Shown here: positions 1-12,430 of the stretch, one piece after another | Position numbering within the stretch: the stretch's first letter is position 1 | How the letters are laid out: each line of letters starts with the position of its first letter | From: Epiperipatus broadwayi | Lineage: Eukaryota; Onychophora; Udeonychophora; Euonychophora; Peripatidae | Direction of reading: 5' to 3' | Assembly: GCA_028023455.1 (NCBI GenBank) | Contig: JAQFVV010000558.1 | Span: 157,501 to 221,500 of the forward strand | Length of the DNA: 64,000 nucleotides | Translations under genes and position numbers: made by a program | Notes under the pieces: model-generated | What the model was told of the DNA's origin: nothing | The model's database searches: none | The model's input: only the letters and a program-made list of their open reading frames with translations

Positions 1-3000
1 TTATATAAGTCGTAATTGCGCACACACTATGATATCCATTTTAAAACATATCAAAATTATAAATTGTTAGTTATTTTGTTTGGATCTATTTACAAATATA
101 TTACCGTCGTAATATATTTTGATTTAAAATAAAATTCCTTTAGTAAATATTCGTTTAGTAGATAGATTCAAATATTATAATTTAAAATAAAATAATTTTC
201 GTTTTATTTGATAAAAATCATCCCAAATATTTCTGTTAACATAAATGAGGGACAATAGTTTAATTATATAAGTTTATCTAAAAACAGCAGCTGTCCACTT
301 AAGTTTTCTTTAATTAGTAGCAGCAATTTTAGTTAAATCTAGTTTTAATTATAAATTTTATTAAACGCCCATTATTATATTAAGTAATAATTTACTAAGG
401 CTGTAATTCGAATGTCGACGACTGGGAAGTTAACAAAAGAAATTAATTAATGTTGAATTCCTTTAGACATTCGGATAGATTTAATTACAGCAGATAAGTC
501 CAATAATTTTGTATGCCCCAGGACAAATCTATTGTTAAATTTTACTATAAAAAGGATGTTTTTCTTTTGTTCTCCATTCTAAGCTATGCTAAGCTATTCT
601 AAGCTCTGAAAGGTCTAAGCTTTTAAAAGAATTCTGAGTTGTCTAAAAGTTTCTGAGTTGTTCTAAAATTCTAATAATTTGCTAACCTTGACATGTCCGA
701 GTAGAGGCGTTTAAGATGGCTATGTCCCTTCGGAATAGCCAGCCGCTGCTCCATACCATCAAAAATTTATCACACGGATCCTGAAACTGCTGCTGCCGCT
801 GCCAAATATGAACATTCCAGATTTTGCTGCTGAAATATAAAACCTGCCGAACATCTACCTGCAAATGCTTCTCCAGAGGTAACCTAAATTAACCCAAGAG
901 CTCTTGTGATCACTAACTAATATGCTATAGCTATTTAACATTGTTTTCTTATATTTCACAACTTCATTGTGTATTTATTTTGTGTGTTTAAATATGCTTA
1001 ACATTTTGCTCTCTATCCTTGGGTTAATATTTTCTATTTATAAAGCTTTCTTTTATTTTATTATGATAATGTGTCAGAATCGTCTTTGACCGAGTGAACT
1101 ATTCCCTCTATTGAAAATAAGATGCCGCTATTAAGGCATATTTTAAATTTATAATTTTCCAATTTTATTGTCTTGCAAATCACTCGTTCGAGGGCGATTC
1201 TTTTCTTAAATGTAACATAATCACATAGTTTAAAATCTACATGTTATTGATTTTAATCTAATATAAGAGTATGTGCGAAGTCAATGATTAAATGTGTCCC
1301 CAAATGCATGATTGCGTATATAAATCTATACTTACTTTTCAAACCCGCAAGCATGCATTTTCTTATTTTAATTACCGTGTTCTATTTTAATTATAAAGTT
1401 CATCATTGATGTTGAGAATGTGCGGACCCTTTTAAATGAATTTCAGGGAATTTGATTGGGCATTTCTCTTAATACAAGTAAAACCCATTTAGTATGTTTT
1501 TATATACACTAGTCTCGTATTGCTGGTACATGAATTGGTTGTTGAGACCGCTTTGTTTTATTTTCCAAGGATTCTTTACGCAGCTAAGGCCGTTCTCTCC
1601 ATGCTTGCGGTTTTCCAGGCAGACGGTGTTCACAAATGGCACCCCTGGGAATTAAACGCAATCGTCACACAGTCGCTAAGTTTCAGCTGTTTTGTCAAAA
1701 TACTTTCCTATGGGTTAGCGGCGAGATGCCCTCCGTAATTATTCCGGATTTTCAATATTGTTTCATTTTATATTTATTTTACAAAGCATCCATGACTTAA
1801 ACGAGTCACACCCTCCAACTTTATAAATTCACTATCAGCAATACTGACCTCACAATACAAATCTATTATTATTCTCAAATAAATGCTTTGATCCCATTCC
1901 CACGTTTGCTTAGTAAGCTTTAGTCCGTTACTATTCTCGAAATCAATAAATATTTTAGAACATTTAATTTCCAATATTGTCTTAAACTTGTCTATTTACT
2001 CAAAGCACCTCGCACATGTTCTTATCTTGTCAAGCACATTATCGTAATGCTATTAGCCCGAGGAATAGAATCTATCACTTTGTTTTAAAATCCTTTTGTC
2101 ATTACTGAAATATAAATGCCAATAATTATTTAATACGCGTCCCTGTCTCATATAAGCAGACAGTGGCATTTTATATATATATTTATATAAATAAATTGTG
2201 TGCACTTATTTAAAACTAAATTTTATCTCTTATTTTATTTGAGTCCTATCACTGTCTCGGTCTAGATATATATATATTTTCTGCATTTCTTTTGTAAATC
2301 CATAGATATTAATTAGCCACCCAAACTTATCTTAGTATAGAGTCTTTTGTTTCTCCCTGACCACCAGGCACCGGTAAAAGGTTATACTAGTTGTAGCATC
2401 AGATGCGTTATCACGTAGGTGGCGCTGTGAAATTTGGACTTTAGATTCGAACTTAGTATATCTAGAAGGCAACCCCTCCTAGAATGTTCAGTTTAGTGTC
2501 TGGGGTTTGAATTATGCAGTGTGTTAGCGAGATAGATGATTCTGACCGTTACAATATGGCATCAGCAAATAAAATGAAATAATTTCTAACCAAACATAAA
2601 TAATTTAGGACCATTTGTGTATAATTAAAATACATTTTTTGGGGGGAAAGTGCAGTTAAAAAATAATTTGTTTATAAATTATGTCTGAATATTTACTGGA
2701 AGTGCATTATCCATAGCACTTGATTTAAAATCATCCATGTAAAGCATAAATTCATTGATAGTAATAAAAGTTAGATATAAAGTAATATACACACAACAGA
2801 GATATTTTAACATATATATTGTAACCTTCAGCTTTTGCCCTAAAGCTGAATGTCAGATCTTGTGTTAACATAGTATTTTAAAAAAATATTTTTTTTCTAA
2901 TAATTTATTTTTTCAATAACTAAACATTGTTATGTGATAAAAATAAAGTATTTCATGTAACTGATTAATCAATTTTAAAATGACTATTATAATATTTATA

Positions 3001-3060
3001 ACTTAGTTGTAATAATTAATTTATTTTATAATATTTAAATATCTTAAGTAACTCATAGTA
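1..3060. other. AT-rich intergenic DNA with possible decayed LTR
   Basis: No convincing coding region. A TATA-like element (tataaaaa, 546-553) is followed by short iterated 'ctaagct' motifs around 578-610, which resembles the promoter part of an LTR. Around 2551-2570 an 'aca' is followed three bases later by tggcatcagcaaat. That weakly resembles an LTR end next to a decayed primer-binding site of the tRNA-Leu type (tggtgtcagaagtggga). No partner LTR is present, so this stays a low-confidence suggestion. The 72-codon frame at 1520-1738 has no recognisable domain and lies in the same possible LTR. A T6G6 run sits near 2635-2646. Confidence 0.3.
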
Positions 3061-4260
3061 CACCTGGGTCTCTTTTTACGCGGACTTATTTAACACGATT
3101 TTGAAGTTACGCGATTCGTCTTTCACCGGAAGTCAAAGTCCGATAATGCGCTATTACTTTAAATAATAAATTTCGCGCACTTACGTTATATTGAAAGTAA
3201 TAGCACATTATTGGAATTCGACTTTCATCTTAGTAATTTGAATATTTTCAGTGCTTTATAATAATAAGATTTTATGCAATAATAAAATTAAAATCATGAT
3301 TTTCACATTTTATGTATACACACATTAAATTTTACAAGATTATAATGTATATTTGTTCAAACATTGTGCGTGTTAATTTTGCATTTTAAATCACATTCTG
3401 TTTTTACTTTTTAAAAAAGAACGTAATCAATTATTAATCATTTAGTGTCCACAAGTTTATTTTTAAAAGGTCAGTAATAGCAGTGGGTACAATTAAAATC
3501 TGATTTTTAATTGTAATTAACAATTTAAAAATTACTTACGGGTGACTTGAAATTAATATGATGTAAAACGAAATTTGATTTTTAAACGGAATTGAAAATT
3601 AAAGACAAAAATAAGAATTTAATTTTTAGTTGTTAGTTTTAATTAAATTTTTCCCAGCAGTGGTGAATAAATGTCTTTTTATTATCATAAGTCTAAGTTC
3701 ATAAACAATTAATAAAATCATCGTCGTCGTCAACAGAAAACCATTAACACAACATGAGAGTGAACTTGGCGTTAGTTGTATTTCCTCTTGTGAGAATAAT
3801 TGCTGAGATATTCTTGACTTCATTTACGGAGAAGCCAAATACATCACATTACATCACATCACATGAGAATCTGATTTTTTACTAGTTTGCAAATGAATGT
3901 CTTTTTGGGCAAATAGCGATAATAATTAAAACGTGTATAAAAAAATTTAAATTACTGTACTGTAAATTATGCATAAAAATGTATTATTTTGAATAAAATT
4001 AAATATTATAGTTAAAAAAAGTTTGTCTTGTATCATTTTTTTTCAAATTTGAAATTTTTTATTAGTCATATTTTATTTTCTTATTTTTTTTGCGCATGAA
4101 TTTTAAAGTAATTTTATGTTGGTGCTTTGCTTTTACACGAATTTTGAAAAATCACAGACCACATCCCCCCTTTTTCAATGTAAGTTACGTCTATTTTTGC
4201 GTGATTTCATTTGTGCGTTTTCTGAGGAACCTTTCTATCGTGTAAAACGAGACCCAGGTG
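3061..4260. mobile_element. Pogo/Tigger-like non-autonomous DNA transposon, 1200 bp
   Basis: The two ends are inverted copies. The left end starts cacctgggtctctttttacg (3061-3080). The right end, read on the minus strand from 4260, starts cacctgggtctcgttttaca. Both arms continue with CG-containing 'ttttacgcg/ttttacacg' motifs of the kind seen at Tigger/pogo termini. The left flank is TA (3059-3060), the expected pogo target. The right flank is GA, so the duplication would have decayed. No transposase frame survives, so the copy is non-autonomous or internally deleted. The superfamily rests on terminal resemblance only; the inverted repeats are certain. Confidence 0.7.
3131..3230. repeat. Imperfect internal hairpin in the Tigger-like element
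   Basis: A stretch starting aagtcaaagtccgataatgc at about 3131 is answered by its imperfect inverse ending at about 3230 (aaagtaatagcacattattg on the plus strand). The inner arms share ctattacttt. The hairpin lies just inside the left terminus of the transposon and has no matching structure at the right end. It could be a second short foldback insertion or subterminal structure of the element. Confidence 0.6.
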
Positions 4261-4827
4261 GAATTAATAAATGCTTAATAATCAAAGTTATTACTGTCGC
4301 AAAGTGCTAATAAATGAAATTTTAAATATTAAAGTGGAAATCATCTTAATGTTATAGTCTATTAAACTTGAATATTAGAAAAAAACTTTATGGATAGGTC
4401 TTGCATATGCCTGCTAATAAATGGCATTATTTAAAATTCAACTGTAATGCAGAACAGTTCGATTATATAATTTTGAAATTTAACTAATTAAAGAGATCTG
4501 TAATGACTAAAACTAAATAATTAATTCCCATAGTTAGGTTAGCAATTTTAAATAAGAAAAAGAATAGGATATGTGAGTATGCATGGTTGGATAACAATTA
4601 TTTTTTTAAAACTTTCTATTTTATTTATAGTTAGTTACTTTAAACATTTTTATTTTAAAAAATATAAAATAGTCTGGAAAATGTTTAAAGTAAATCTTAT
4701 AATCTATTATTTTTATTAAAATGTAAATTTATTACGTAATAATTTTTATTTATTGTAATACATTTCAATTGTTAAATAATTTGTTTAAAAATATTTATTT
4801 AAAAATGATGTAATATTAATTAATTAT
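4261..4827. other. AT-rich spacer without recognisable features
   Basis: Low-complexity AT-rich DNA between the Tigger-like element and the PLE region. I see no open frame with domain content and no clear repeat pair. Confidence 0.5.
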
Positions 4828-4957
4828 TTATAGTTCCTGTCTAAACAGTTTTTCAGAAAGCTCTTGAATTATGCAATTTAGTTTATTTTTAATATAATCT
4901 TCAATAGTTTCTCTTACTCTTTCCTTCTTTGTTTTTGCTTTTCTAATATATAACATA
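4828..4957 (-). pseudogene. Short open frame next to the PLE, unrecognised
   Basis: On the minus strand an open frame of about 43 codons ends at a TAA (complement of 4828-4830). It is rich in Lys, Arg and Glu, with the string KTKKERVRETIEDYIKNK. It abuts the left terminal repeat of the adjacent PLE but runs in the opposite direction, so it may be an inverted piece of a PLE or of another retroelement. No family is recognised. Composition and length allow chance. Confidence 0.25.
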
Positions 4958-4979
4958 TAATAACCACATTCCACTCTTT

Positions 4980-5850
4980 TTGTTGTTAATATTTAATAAA
5001 ATAAATAAAATAGATAAGAAGATACATTTTACAACAGAATGGGAGAATGATAATAGATTGGCATATCTAGATATAATGATAAAGAAGGAGTATTATGAGA
5101 AAAGATGTGAAGTAAAAAGAGTAGTGTATAGAAAAATGGGTATTACAAATGCAGTGAATTGGGGTTCTAATATGGATATAAAGCATAAGATTAGTGCTAT
5201 AAGTTCTAAGATATATATAGAGCAAAATATTACTGTGCCAAAGGAGAAGAATATGATAAGGAAATAAAGGAAGATTTTAAGAAAAATGAATATCCAGAAA
5301 AGGTAATAAAAAAGAATATAAAAAAGATAGAAGAGTTATATAAAAAAGAGGGAAAGGATGAGGGGAAAAGAAAAGAAGGAATACATAGGAATAAAAGTTA
5401 ATGATAGTAATATAGTAAGGGGAATTAATAATATTATTAGAAAAATTAATAAAGAATTTAAAAATGATATTAAATATAAAGTAGTGAATAAAAGGAAGAA
5501 AAATGTGATGGATATTTTAGATAATAGGTACATAAGTGGGAAGAAGAAATATATAAATGGGGTTTATGAGATAGAATGTAGAAAATGTAAGGATAAAGGG
5601 ATTACAAATAAATATGTTGGTGAGACAAAAAATTCAATATATACTAGGTTAAAACAACATAAATATAATAGAGGATCACCAGTATATATGCATTTTATGG
5701 AGACAAGTCATAACCTAGAAAAAGAGAATATTAGAATGATAAGTTATGCAAGTAGTAGGAAGGATAGAAAAATAAGGGAAGCAATTTTAATATAAGAAGA
5801 TAAATCCAAATATTAACAGAAAAAGCAGTTTAAAAACTATCTTAGTATAA
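4980..5850 (+). pseudogene. PLE protein remnant: RT C-terminus plus GIY-YIG endonuclease
   Basis: The first frame (4980-5267) carries the end of a Penelope reverse transcriptase: a 'LAYLDIMI' block (PLE consensus LPFLDVLV) followed about 20 residues on by VVYRK, the position of the conserved VYRKPTHT. A frameshift follows. The linker DFKKNEYPEKVIKKNI (about 5270-5320) matches the PLE 'NGYP' region. The second frame (5358-5795) holds the endonuclease: GVYEI at residues 68-72, then YVGET at 86-90, R97 and H101 of the GIY-YIG core, then a RKIREA segment near 137-142. The terminal NPNINRKSSLKTI lies in a third frame and ends at 5850. At least two frameshifts make it non-functional. In PLEs the endonuclease nicks target DNA for target-primed reverse transcription. 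Confidence 0.85.
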
Positions 5851-6454
5851 AATAAATAAAATAAACAGTGAAAACTAATGAGAAATAAAATGAATAAGTA
5901 GTTTGTATAATAGATAATAGAGGGAGCTGTATATTGATAAAAATTAGATTGTATGATGGGAAAGAAAATGGTGGAAAAGTGAGAGTTTTATTAGAAAATA
6001 TAGTAAGAAATAAAAATACATATAAGAATTTAAATAATTAAAATAATTTTATAAAAAATAAGTAAATGGAAAAAGCGGGAATAAAATATGGGTAAAATGG
6101 AATTAAGGAATGGAATAAGATAATTAAAAATTAAGATAATAGATGAAATGTAAAATAAGATTAAATTTATGAACATAGTAATATGTTAAATAAGGTTACA
6201 TATATGAATATAGTAATATAAGAAAGATTTCATAAATATTACATTGAATTTATAAAATTATGACAAAGGAAAAAGGTGAATAAATATAAATATGATAATA
6301 ATTAAGAATAGAAATAAAGGGTAAAGTAGATTTTAAAGTTATATAATAGTAAGTTTTATATATAAAATGAAGTTAATAATTAAGTTGGTAAAATTGTAAA
6401 AATTTAATAGATATATGTATGAAATATGGTTGTATTGATATAATGTTTAAATTT
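5851..6454 (+). other. 3' non-coding region of PLE-1
   Basis: Very AT-rich DNA with frequent aat/aaat strings and no domain content. It separates the endonuclease end from the terminal hammerhead-like motif, as expected for a PLE 3' region. Confidence 0.6.
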
Positions 6455-6500
6455 TTGTAGATCTGAGGAAGACTGCTAGGAACAGTTAAAACTGTAATAT
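6455..6500 (+). ncRNA. Decayed hammerhead ribozyme at PLE-1 3' end
   Basis: CTGAGGA (6463-6469) matches the hammerhead CUGANGA box. Stem II is GACTG (6471-6475) paired with CAGTT (6483-6487) across a 7-nt loop (one G-T pair). It is followed by AAAAC (6488-6492) where GAAAC is required, then TGTA. The essential G12 is A, so cleavage is not expected. The same motif recurs at 34085-34125, 41636-41672 and 51438-51478. Confidence 0.55.
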
Positions 6501-6542
6501 TAATAAATATTTTGCTTTAAAGTGTAAAAAGAGTGGAATGTG

Positions 6543-8710
6543 GAAATTATATGTTAATTTATTTTTAGCAAATTTCTTATGATACTGAAAAGTTTATGAC
6601 TTTTGATTAATATAAGTCAACTAGGATGCAACTTATTGTTAATACATCAATCAAAATTGATCACATGATTTGCATTATATAAGAGGAATTGTGAATACTA
6701 TTCACACACACACACCTTCTTTATACATACCTGCACCAATTTAATTAGTAACTTGTCTTCATCTTTAATTTTAAAGTGTAATTGAATTTAACTAGTATTA
6801 TTTCTTAAAGTTTAAAAAAAATGTTTTCCTAATATAATATTTATCCAGGTTCTATTAGAAAACTGTGAAACTTTCAGCACTTTAAATTTTATCAAGATAC
6901 TGCATTATGGTAAAGCTTATCGTAATTTTTGCAAGCATAAAATCATTTTCTTTGGAAGTAATTTTTAAAATAAGGCAGAAGAAAAGTACTATCCTTGTTT
7001 TATTAAGGCTTTATTAGTTTCACTTATGCTTTTCCTAAATTATTATTTAAGAAAATAATTTCTAGGAGACTAGAAAAGACTTTAAAATTATTTCATTTTA
7101 TATTATAAATTTTCTATTTTTTTCGTTGTTAATTTTATGCAATTTCTATAATTAAAGAAAAACTTAATATTTTATCATCTTGAATACATTCTCCTCTGGT
7201 ATAATTTTATTTTATATAAAATTAAAAGTCTTTATTACCTGGAATTGATGGACTATTGAATGATAGAATAATTTCATAAATATTATATGATAAAAATTAT
7301 CATGTTTATTGCTAGAGAAAATATTTGAATAATTACACTTTTATTGTATAATTGCTTTATTAGTGAAAATGTATTTGCCTAATGTATGAGTTGAATAAAT
7401 GTTTTACTTATTAGAATTATATTTTAAGTGGAAATTATAAATTGACTTTTACTTCATGAATGTTAGTCACCTTACGTTTAACAAAAGACTACTAATTTAT
7501 TTTAGTAAGCTTGGTTATTGAAATGTTGCAGTTTTAAGGAAAGAGATATAATTCATTTATTATTTATTAATATTGCTGGAGATCTATTTCTTTTCATCGA
7601 AGAATATTATTAATAACAATAATATAAATGATATTAGTATGTGTACATATAAATATATGCATTTTTTCAAGAATTTAAATATATTATTATTCCTGGGCTC
7701 AAATTTATGCTCCTGAAATAGGAATTTTAATATTTATCCTTTAAATCATTGCATTTCATATCCTGAATTATTGCTCTTCATAAGAATAATTATGAATGTT
7801 ATAAAATGTGTTCTCTCTTAAAAGTCATTTTTGAACTTTTATGTTCCATACTCCAGATATTTTGCTCTAAGATATCCATTAATGAATTACCAATATGTGT
7901 ATTTAAGAATTATTGTTCTTCATATAATTATTTGTTAATATTTAAAATGTATTTGAAATAAAGCTCAACTTGCTTGATTATAAACTACGTGAAATGTATA
8001 ATAAAATATGCATTTATAAAATAAATATTTAATCATTTTTGCTATATGTTAGAAGATAGTTAATGGTCATCTTATTTGTTATAATATTTATAAATCTGAA
8101 TGCTATCTTTATTCGTCAGTGTCTTCAAATATTTTTGCTTCATATTTATTAACTACTGTGTATGTGCTTAAACTTAATATACTGTGTAACAATATCTTGG
8201 AAAATCTACAAGATATTCCAGAAGACTCTTTTGTTTTTAGTGACTGCATCTAGAACAATGGTAGAAATATCATGACAAAGGATTGTACTTTATTTTGGTA
8301 ATGGGTATATTTATTAATTTTTAATATTTTTTTATATTTAATTGTTATGCATTTTGATATAATTTGTGTGCAATGTTATAGTTCTTTATATTAGTTTTCC
8401 AGAGTATTATCAAATAATTAATATTTTAAATGCTTATGCTTGTTTCCTTATTGATGTTATTTTTATGACTATGTTTTAAATGCTTGAAGAGTACAGAAAC
8501 TGTTACATATTCATTAGTATTCAATTATTATGCCACAATTTTATATTTATAATTAACTATACTTAGCTTTATGGTAGCATTATCTCTCTCTTGTATATTT
8601 TTTATTTTGCTTAGACCCTCTCTTGTATTTTGTCATCTTTGACTCATAAATTATTGCTTGTTTTTATGAAATTTTATCATATAATGCTTTATTAAGGCAA
8701 AACTCTATTA
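6543..8710. other. AT-rich spacer
   Basis: No coding region or clear repeat pair seen. A short (AC)n run lies near 6704-6714 next to a small hairpin (gtgaatactattcac). Confidence 0.45.
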
Positions 8711-8937
<227 letters not shown>

Positions 8938-11900
8938 TTTTCTCTTGATGGCTTATTCTCACTTTATTTGACTAGTAACAAAATCCTAGGTCAATATTGC
9001 CTTAAGTATAGACATTTCTTGGGTTCATGTCATCATATTCTTTTGCCTTATCTCTAATATTTATTAGTGTGAATTATATTTGTTATTCACTTATTTTAAA
9101 GCCATGTGGAACATGTGCCCATGAATTTAGCCTTAAATGTTATGTTAAAAATAAAGTAGAATGTCATATTTACCTTTATTTGCATTCTTAATATATCTGA
9201 GTGTTATTTTAGATGTGTAAATCTTGTAATTGTGCCTGTTTTTGCACCTCAAGATATTAAATTTGATATTTAAGTGGTTCAATAACATGATATACATCTT
9301 CTTCAGCATTTACTGTCAAAAATAAGGATTGATAAGTTTATATTTAAATTCAGATGTAAAATATATCATCTAGGGACAGTATAATTGTTTGATAGCAAAA
9401 TAATTGTGTGAAAACTTATAACCATTAAAGCTAAAGAAAGATTTTTTAATCTTTCTTACTATTGTTTTGGAATGGATAAAACATAATTTATGGAGGTTAT
9501 TTATTTATTTTACATTTTGTTCTGAAGAATTTATTTTAATAAATTCTAAACAAAATTTTAGAAATAGCTTGATATTTGTTCCACAAATGTATTATAACTT
9601 ATTGTTCGTTTTATAAATGTTATTAATATCAATAAATGTTATTTTTATTGTTAATTCAAGTTAGTTCCATTTAATCATCATTTACATTCTTACAGAAATC
9701 TACTCCTAGAAATTACCACACAAATTTTATATTGTTTATTATGTATTAAGAGTACATGAATACCAAAGATTTGTCATGAAAGTCACTTTATTTAAATTTC
9801 ATATTCTGATGTGATTATTTTATTTAATTAAAATAATTAAATTATTTACTGATTATAATACAAGAAATCAATTTTATTCATTTTAAAGATCACTGTGCTT
9901 ATTTAAAAATGTCTTTGTTTTATTTATAAGATCAGTTTATTTATTTTGAAGATCACTTGATTTTATTTATCATCCATTTAAAATTATAAGATTGCTTGGT
10001 TTCATTTTAAAAAAGATTACAAAAAAATTATTAGGTCATATTTTTCAGCACTCATAAAGCCCCTTATCTACTCATGATATCATGAATGTCATCCTAGTAT
10101 ATTATATTATTTTGTTAATTAAGAGTTTTTCATTGTTAATCTAAATTATAAACATGTAATTGTAATTTAATGAAACATTATCATAAGGGTAAGTGTATGT
10201 CTTATTGCTTTGTTGTTTACTAAAATCATCTTCTTAGTTACAATTTTCAAAATTTAACCAGAAGAATAAAAGAATAAATTATAAGAGTATTTCATATAAC
10301 AACCCTGAAATATATTCTATTCATTTTTTATTATTCAATAAAAAATTGTTATATTTTAAGAATAAATCATTATTTGAAGAAGGTGTTAATGTGGCAAAAC
10401 GTAAAAAGATCTATGTTCATTTGCAAAAGATAAAACTGATGTTAAATCTAATCATGACAATAAAATACTCATTATAATTATAATATAGTTTTGTATTTGA
10501 AGATGTGTTGTGAGAAGACGATTTAAAGTAACTTAACCCTTTTAGGATGTATGCTTCCAATATTAAGAGCTTTTGCATTTTAAAAGAGTATGAGAAGTCT
10601 TCTCTTAATTTGCTAGCGTATTACTTTTAGCTTCATAATGCTTATTTATTATTATTTATTTTTATTATTGTCACATATGGCATTTAAACCCGGAGCTTAG
10701 TCTATATTATTATTTAGTCAATATTATTACTTTTGAACTAGTGGTGTTAGCCACTTATCTTACTCTGGTGGCGATTTTGTGAAATTCTTCTCTGTTTTTA
10801 GATTACATATATCACTTTCCCAACACTGTATTAGCTTTGGATCAGTTTGAAGGGTTCAATCGATAGTCCTGGCTGATTTTTACATTGTCTGCACATTTTA
10901 GGTTACAATATATAGCACATACATTTAAAATATCAAACATATTAAAACATTTCATAGAAATAATTAATGAAAATAACATATTTTCCAATAGACAAATACA
11001 GATATAATTAAAACATTCCTTTACATGTTTTTATATTGTACTTAATTTATAAAAGTGATTTAAAAAAAAAAATGTTTTGAATACATTAATCATTTTATAT
11101 CTTCAAGTTCCATACCAATAGTCTCAAGTATTCATGACTTATATATAAATATTAAGCAAAAAAAAATGTTAACAATTAGCAAAAATAAATTTTACATTTA
11201 TAAATTGTAAATTCTAATTCACAATAAAAAACCCAGATGCTGAAATCATTAAAAAAAAAGTCACAAATAGATAATATAATATGATCTTTTTTAATAATGT
11301 AATTTAAATTTATGATTTAATATTAATTATCTTTTTTCTTTCATTTTAAGAAAAATAAAATATTTATTTAATAATAAATACTTTTTTAAAAAGCGAGAAG
11401 AGATTTTAGCTTTTAGCTATTTCTACTTTCCATTAAATAAAAAAAAGTAAGATTATTTAGTTGTTAAAGAATTTTGACTTTTAATAACTCTTACTTCATT
11501 TATTAAAACTTTAAAATAAAGTAAATTGTTCTTTAAAAAAGTACAATAATAACTTTTAACTTTTTGCCTGGCGAAGCGGCCATATTGAATATTTAAAAAA
11601 TTATGTTAAGCCAGAAATTTTATGATACTTAAGTTTGTATTATTCAAAAATGACATAATGTATATTGTTTTATTTACAGAACACCAAAGAATATAATTAA
11701 GCTGACAAAAATATAGTCATTGATATTCAAAGTAATAAAAAAAAATAAAACTTAATATTTCTAATAATTATTTTCATATTATTTTATAAATTCAAAATTA
11801 TCATGCATACAGCTTAAAATTATATTTTTGTTAGTAGGTTAGTTGGATTCATCATAAAATTTATTTTAAAAAAAGTAGTATATAATAACACTTACTTACA

Positions 11901-12377
11901 GTAATCCACTTGAATACTTCATAGAATAAATACATTAGTACCTTTCATTTTTCCTAGTAGCCCTTCAAAACATATTTCCACACAGGGCTTGCAATGAATA
12001 TGTCATCCCTAATAACAAGTAGTTATTATTGATCAACAATTTGTATAATTTGAATATTTTAATAAATAACTTCAATACAGTTTGTAATTTTTTAAAAAGT
12101 ACTACTAAAATAGTCACTATATACAGAATAAAATAATAAAATAAAAAGTGAATGAAATACTAAATTCATTATAAAATTAAGCTTGAGGTACATAAGTTAG
12201 TAGTTTAGAATCAGTGAGATGTAGTATTATTTATCCTATCTTTATAAGTTTTGAGAGCTCATATTGCTTCATGCTACTATGATCATAAATTTAATGATAG
12301 CTTCATAAACTGCCACCTCTCTTTGCATTTGATATGCAATTTTGAAAATTACATTGCAATAGTCTATAATCGGCCTA

Positions 12378-12381
<4 letters not shown>
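8938..12381. other. AT-rich spacer
   Basis: No gene seen. Weak degenerate tandem similarity ('ataagatcantttnatttatttt') occurs around 9880-10015. A slightly more GC-rich patch near 10680-10800 (cccggagcttag, ggtggcgattttg) is not assignable. Confidence 0.45.

Positions 12382-12428
<47 letters not shown>
12382..12428. repeat. (TA)n microsatellite
   Basis: Uninterrupted TA dinucleotide run of about 47 bp. Confidence 0.95.

Positions 12429-12430
<2 letters not shown>

Larger units (their letters stand above)
4963..6542 (+). mobile_element. 5'-truncated Penelope-like element (PLE-1)
   Basis: The element is bounded by an 18-bp inverted repeat: ccacattccactcttttt at 4963-4980 and its inverse at 6525-6542. 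Inside, in order, are the C-terminal end of a Penelope reverse transcriptase, a GIY-YIG endonuclease domain, about 600 bp of non-coding AT-rich 3' region, and a hammerhead-like motif at 6455-6500 shortly before the right repeat. PLE pseudo-LTRs are known to carry hammerhead ribozymes, so this layout fits the family. Most of the reverse transcriptase is missing and the frame is broken, so it is a dead copy. The inverted repeat may be part of a pseudo-LTR or may come from a flanking partial copy. Confidence 0.8.

Noticed and set aside
1520-1738. 72-codon frame in a GC-richer patch
   Set aside because: No domain and inside a possible LTR; too short to support.
10676-10800. tRNA-like B box (complement of taaacccggagc)
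   Set aside because: No matching A box, acceptor pairing or second copy.
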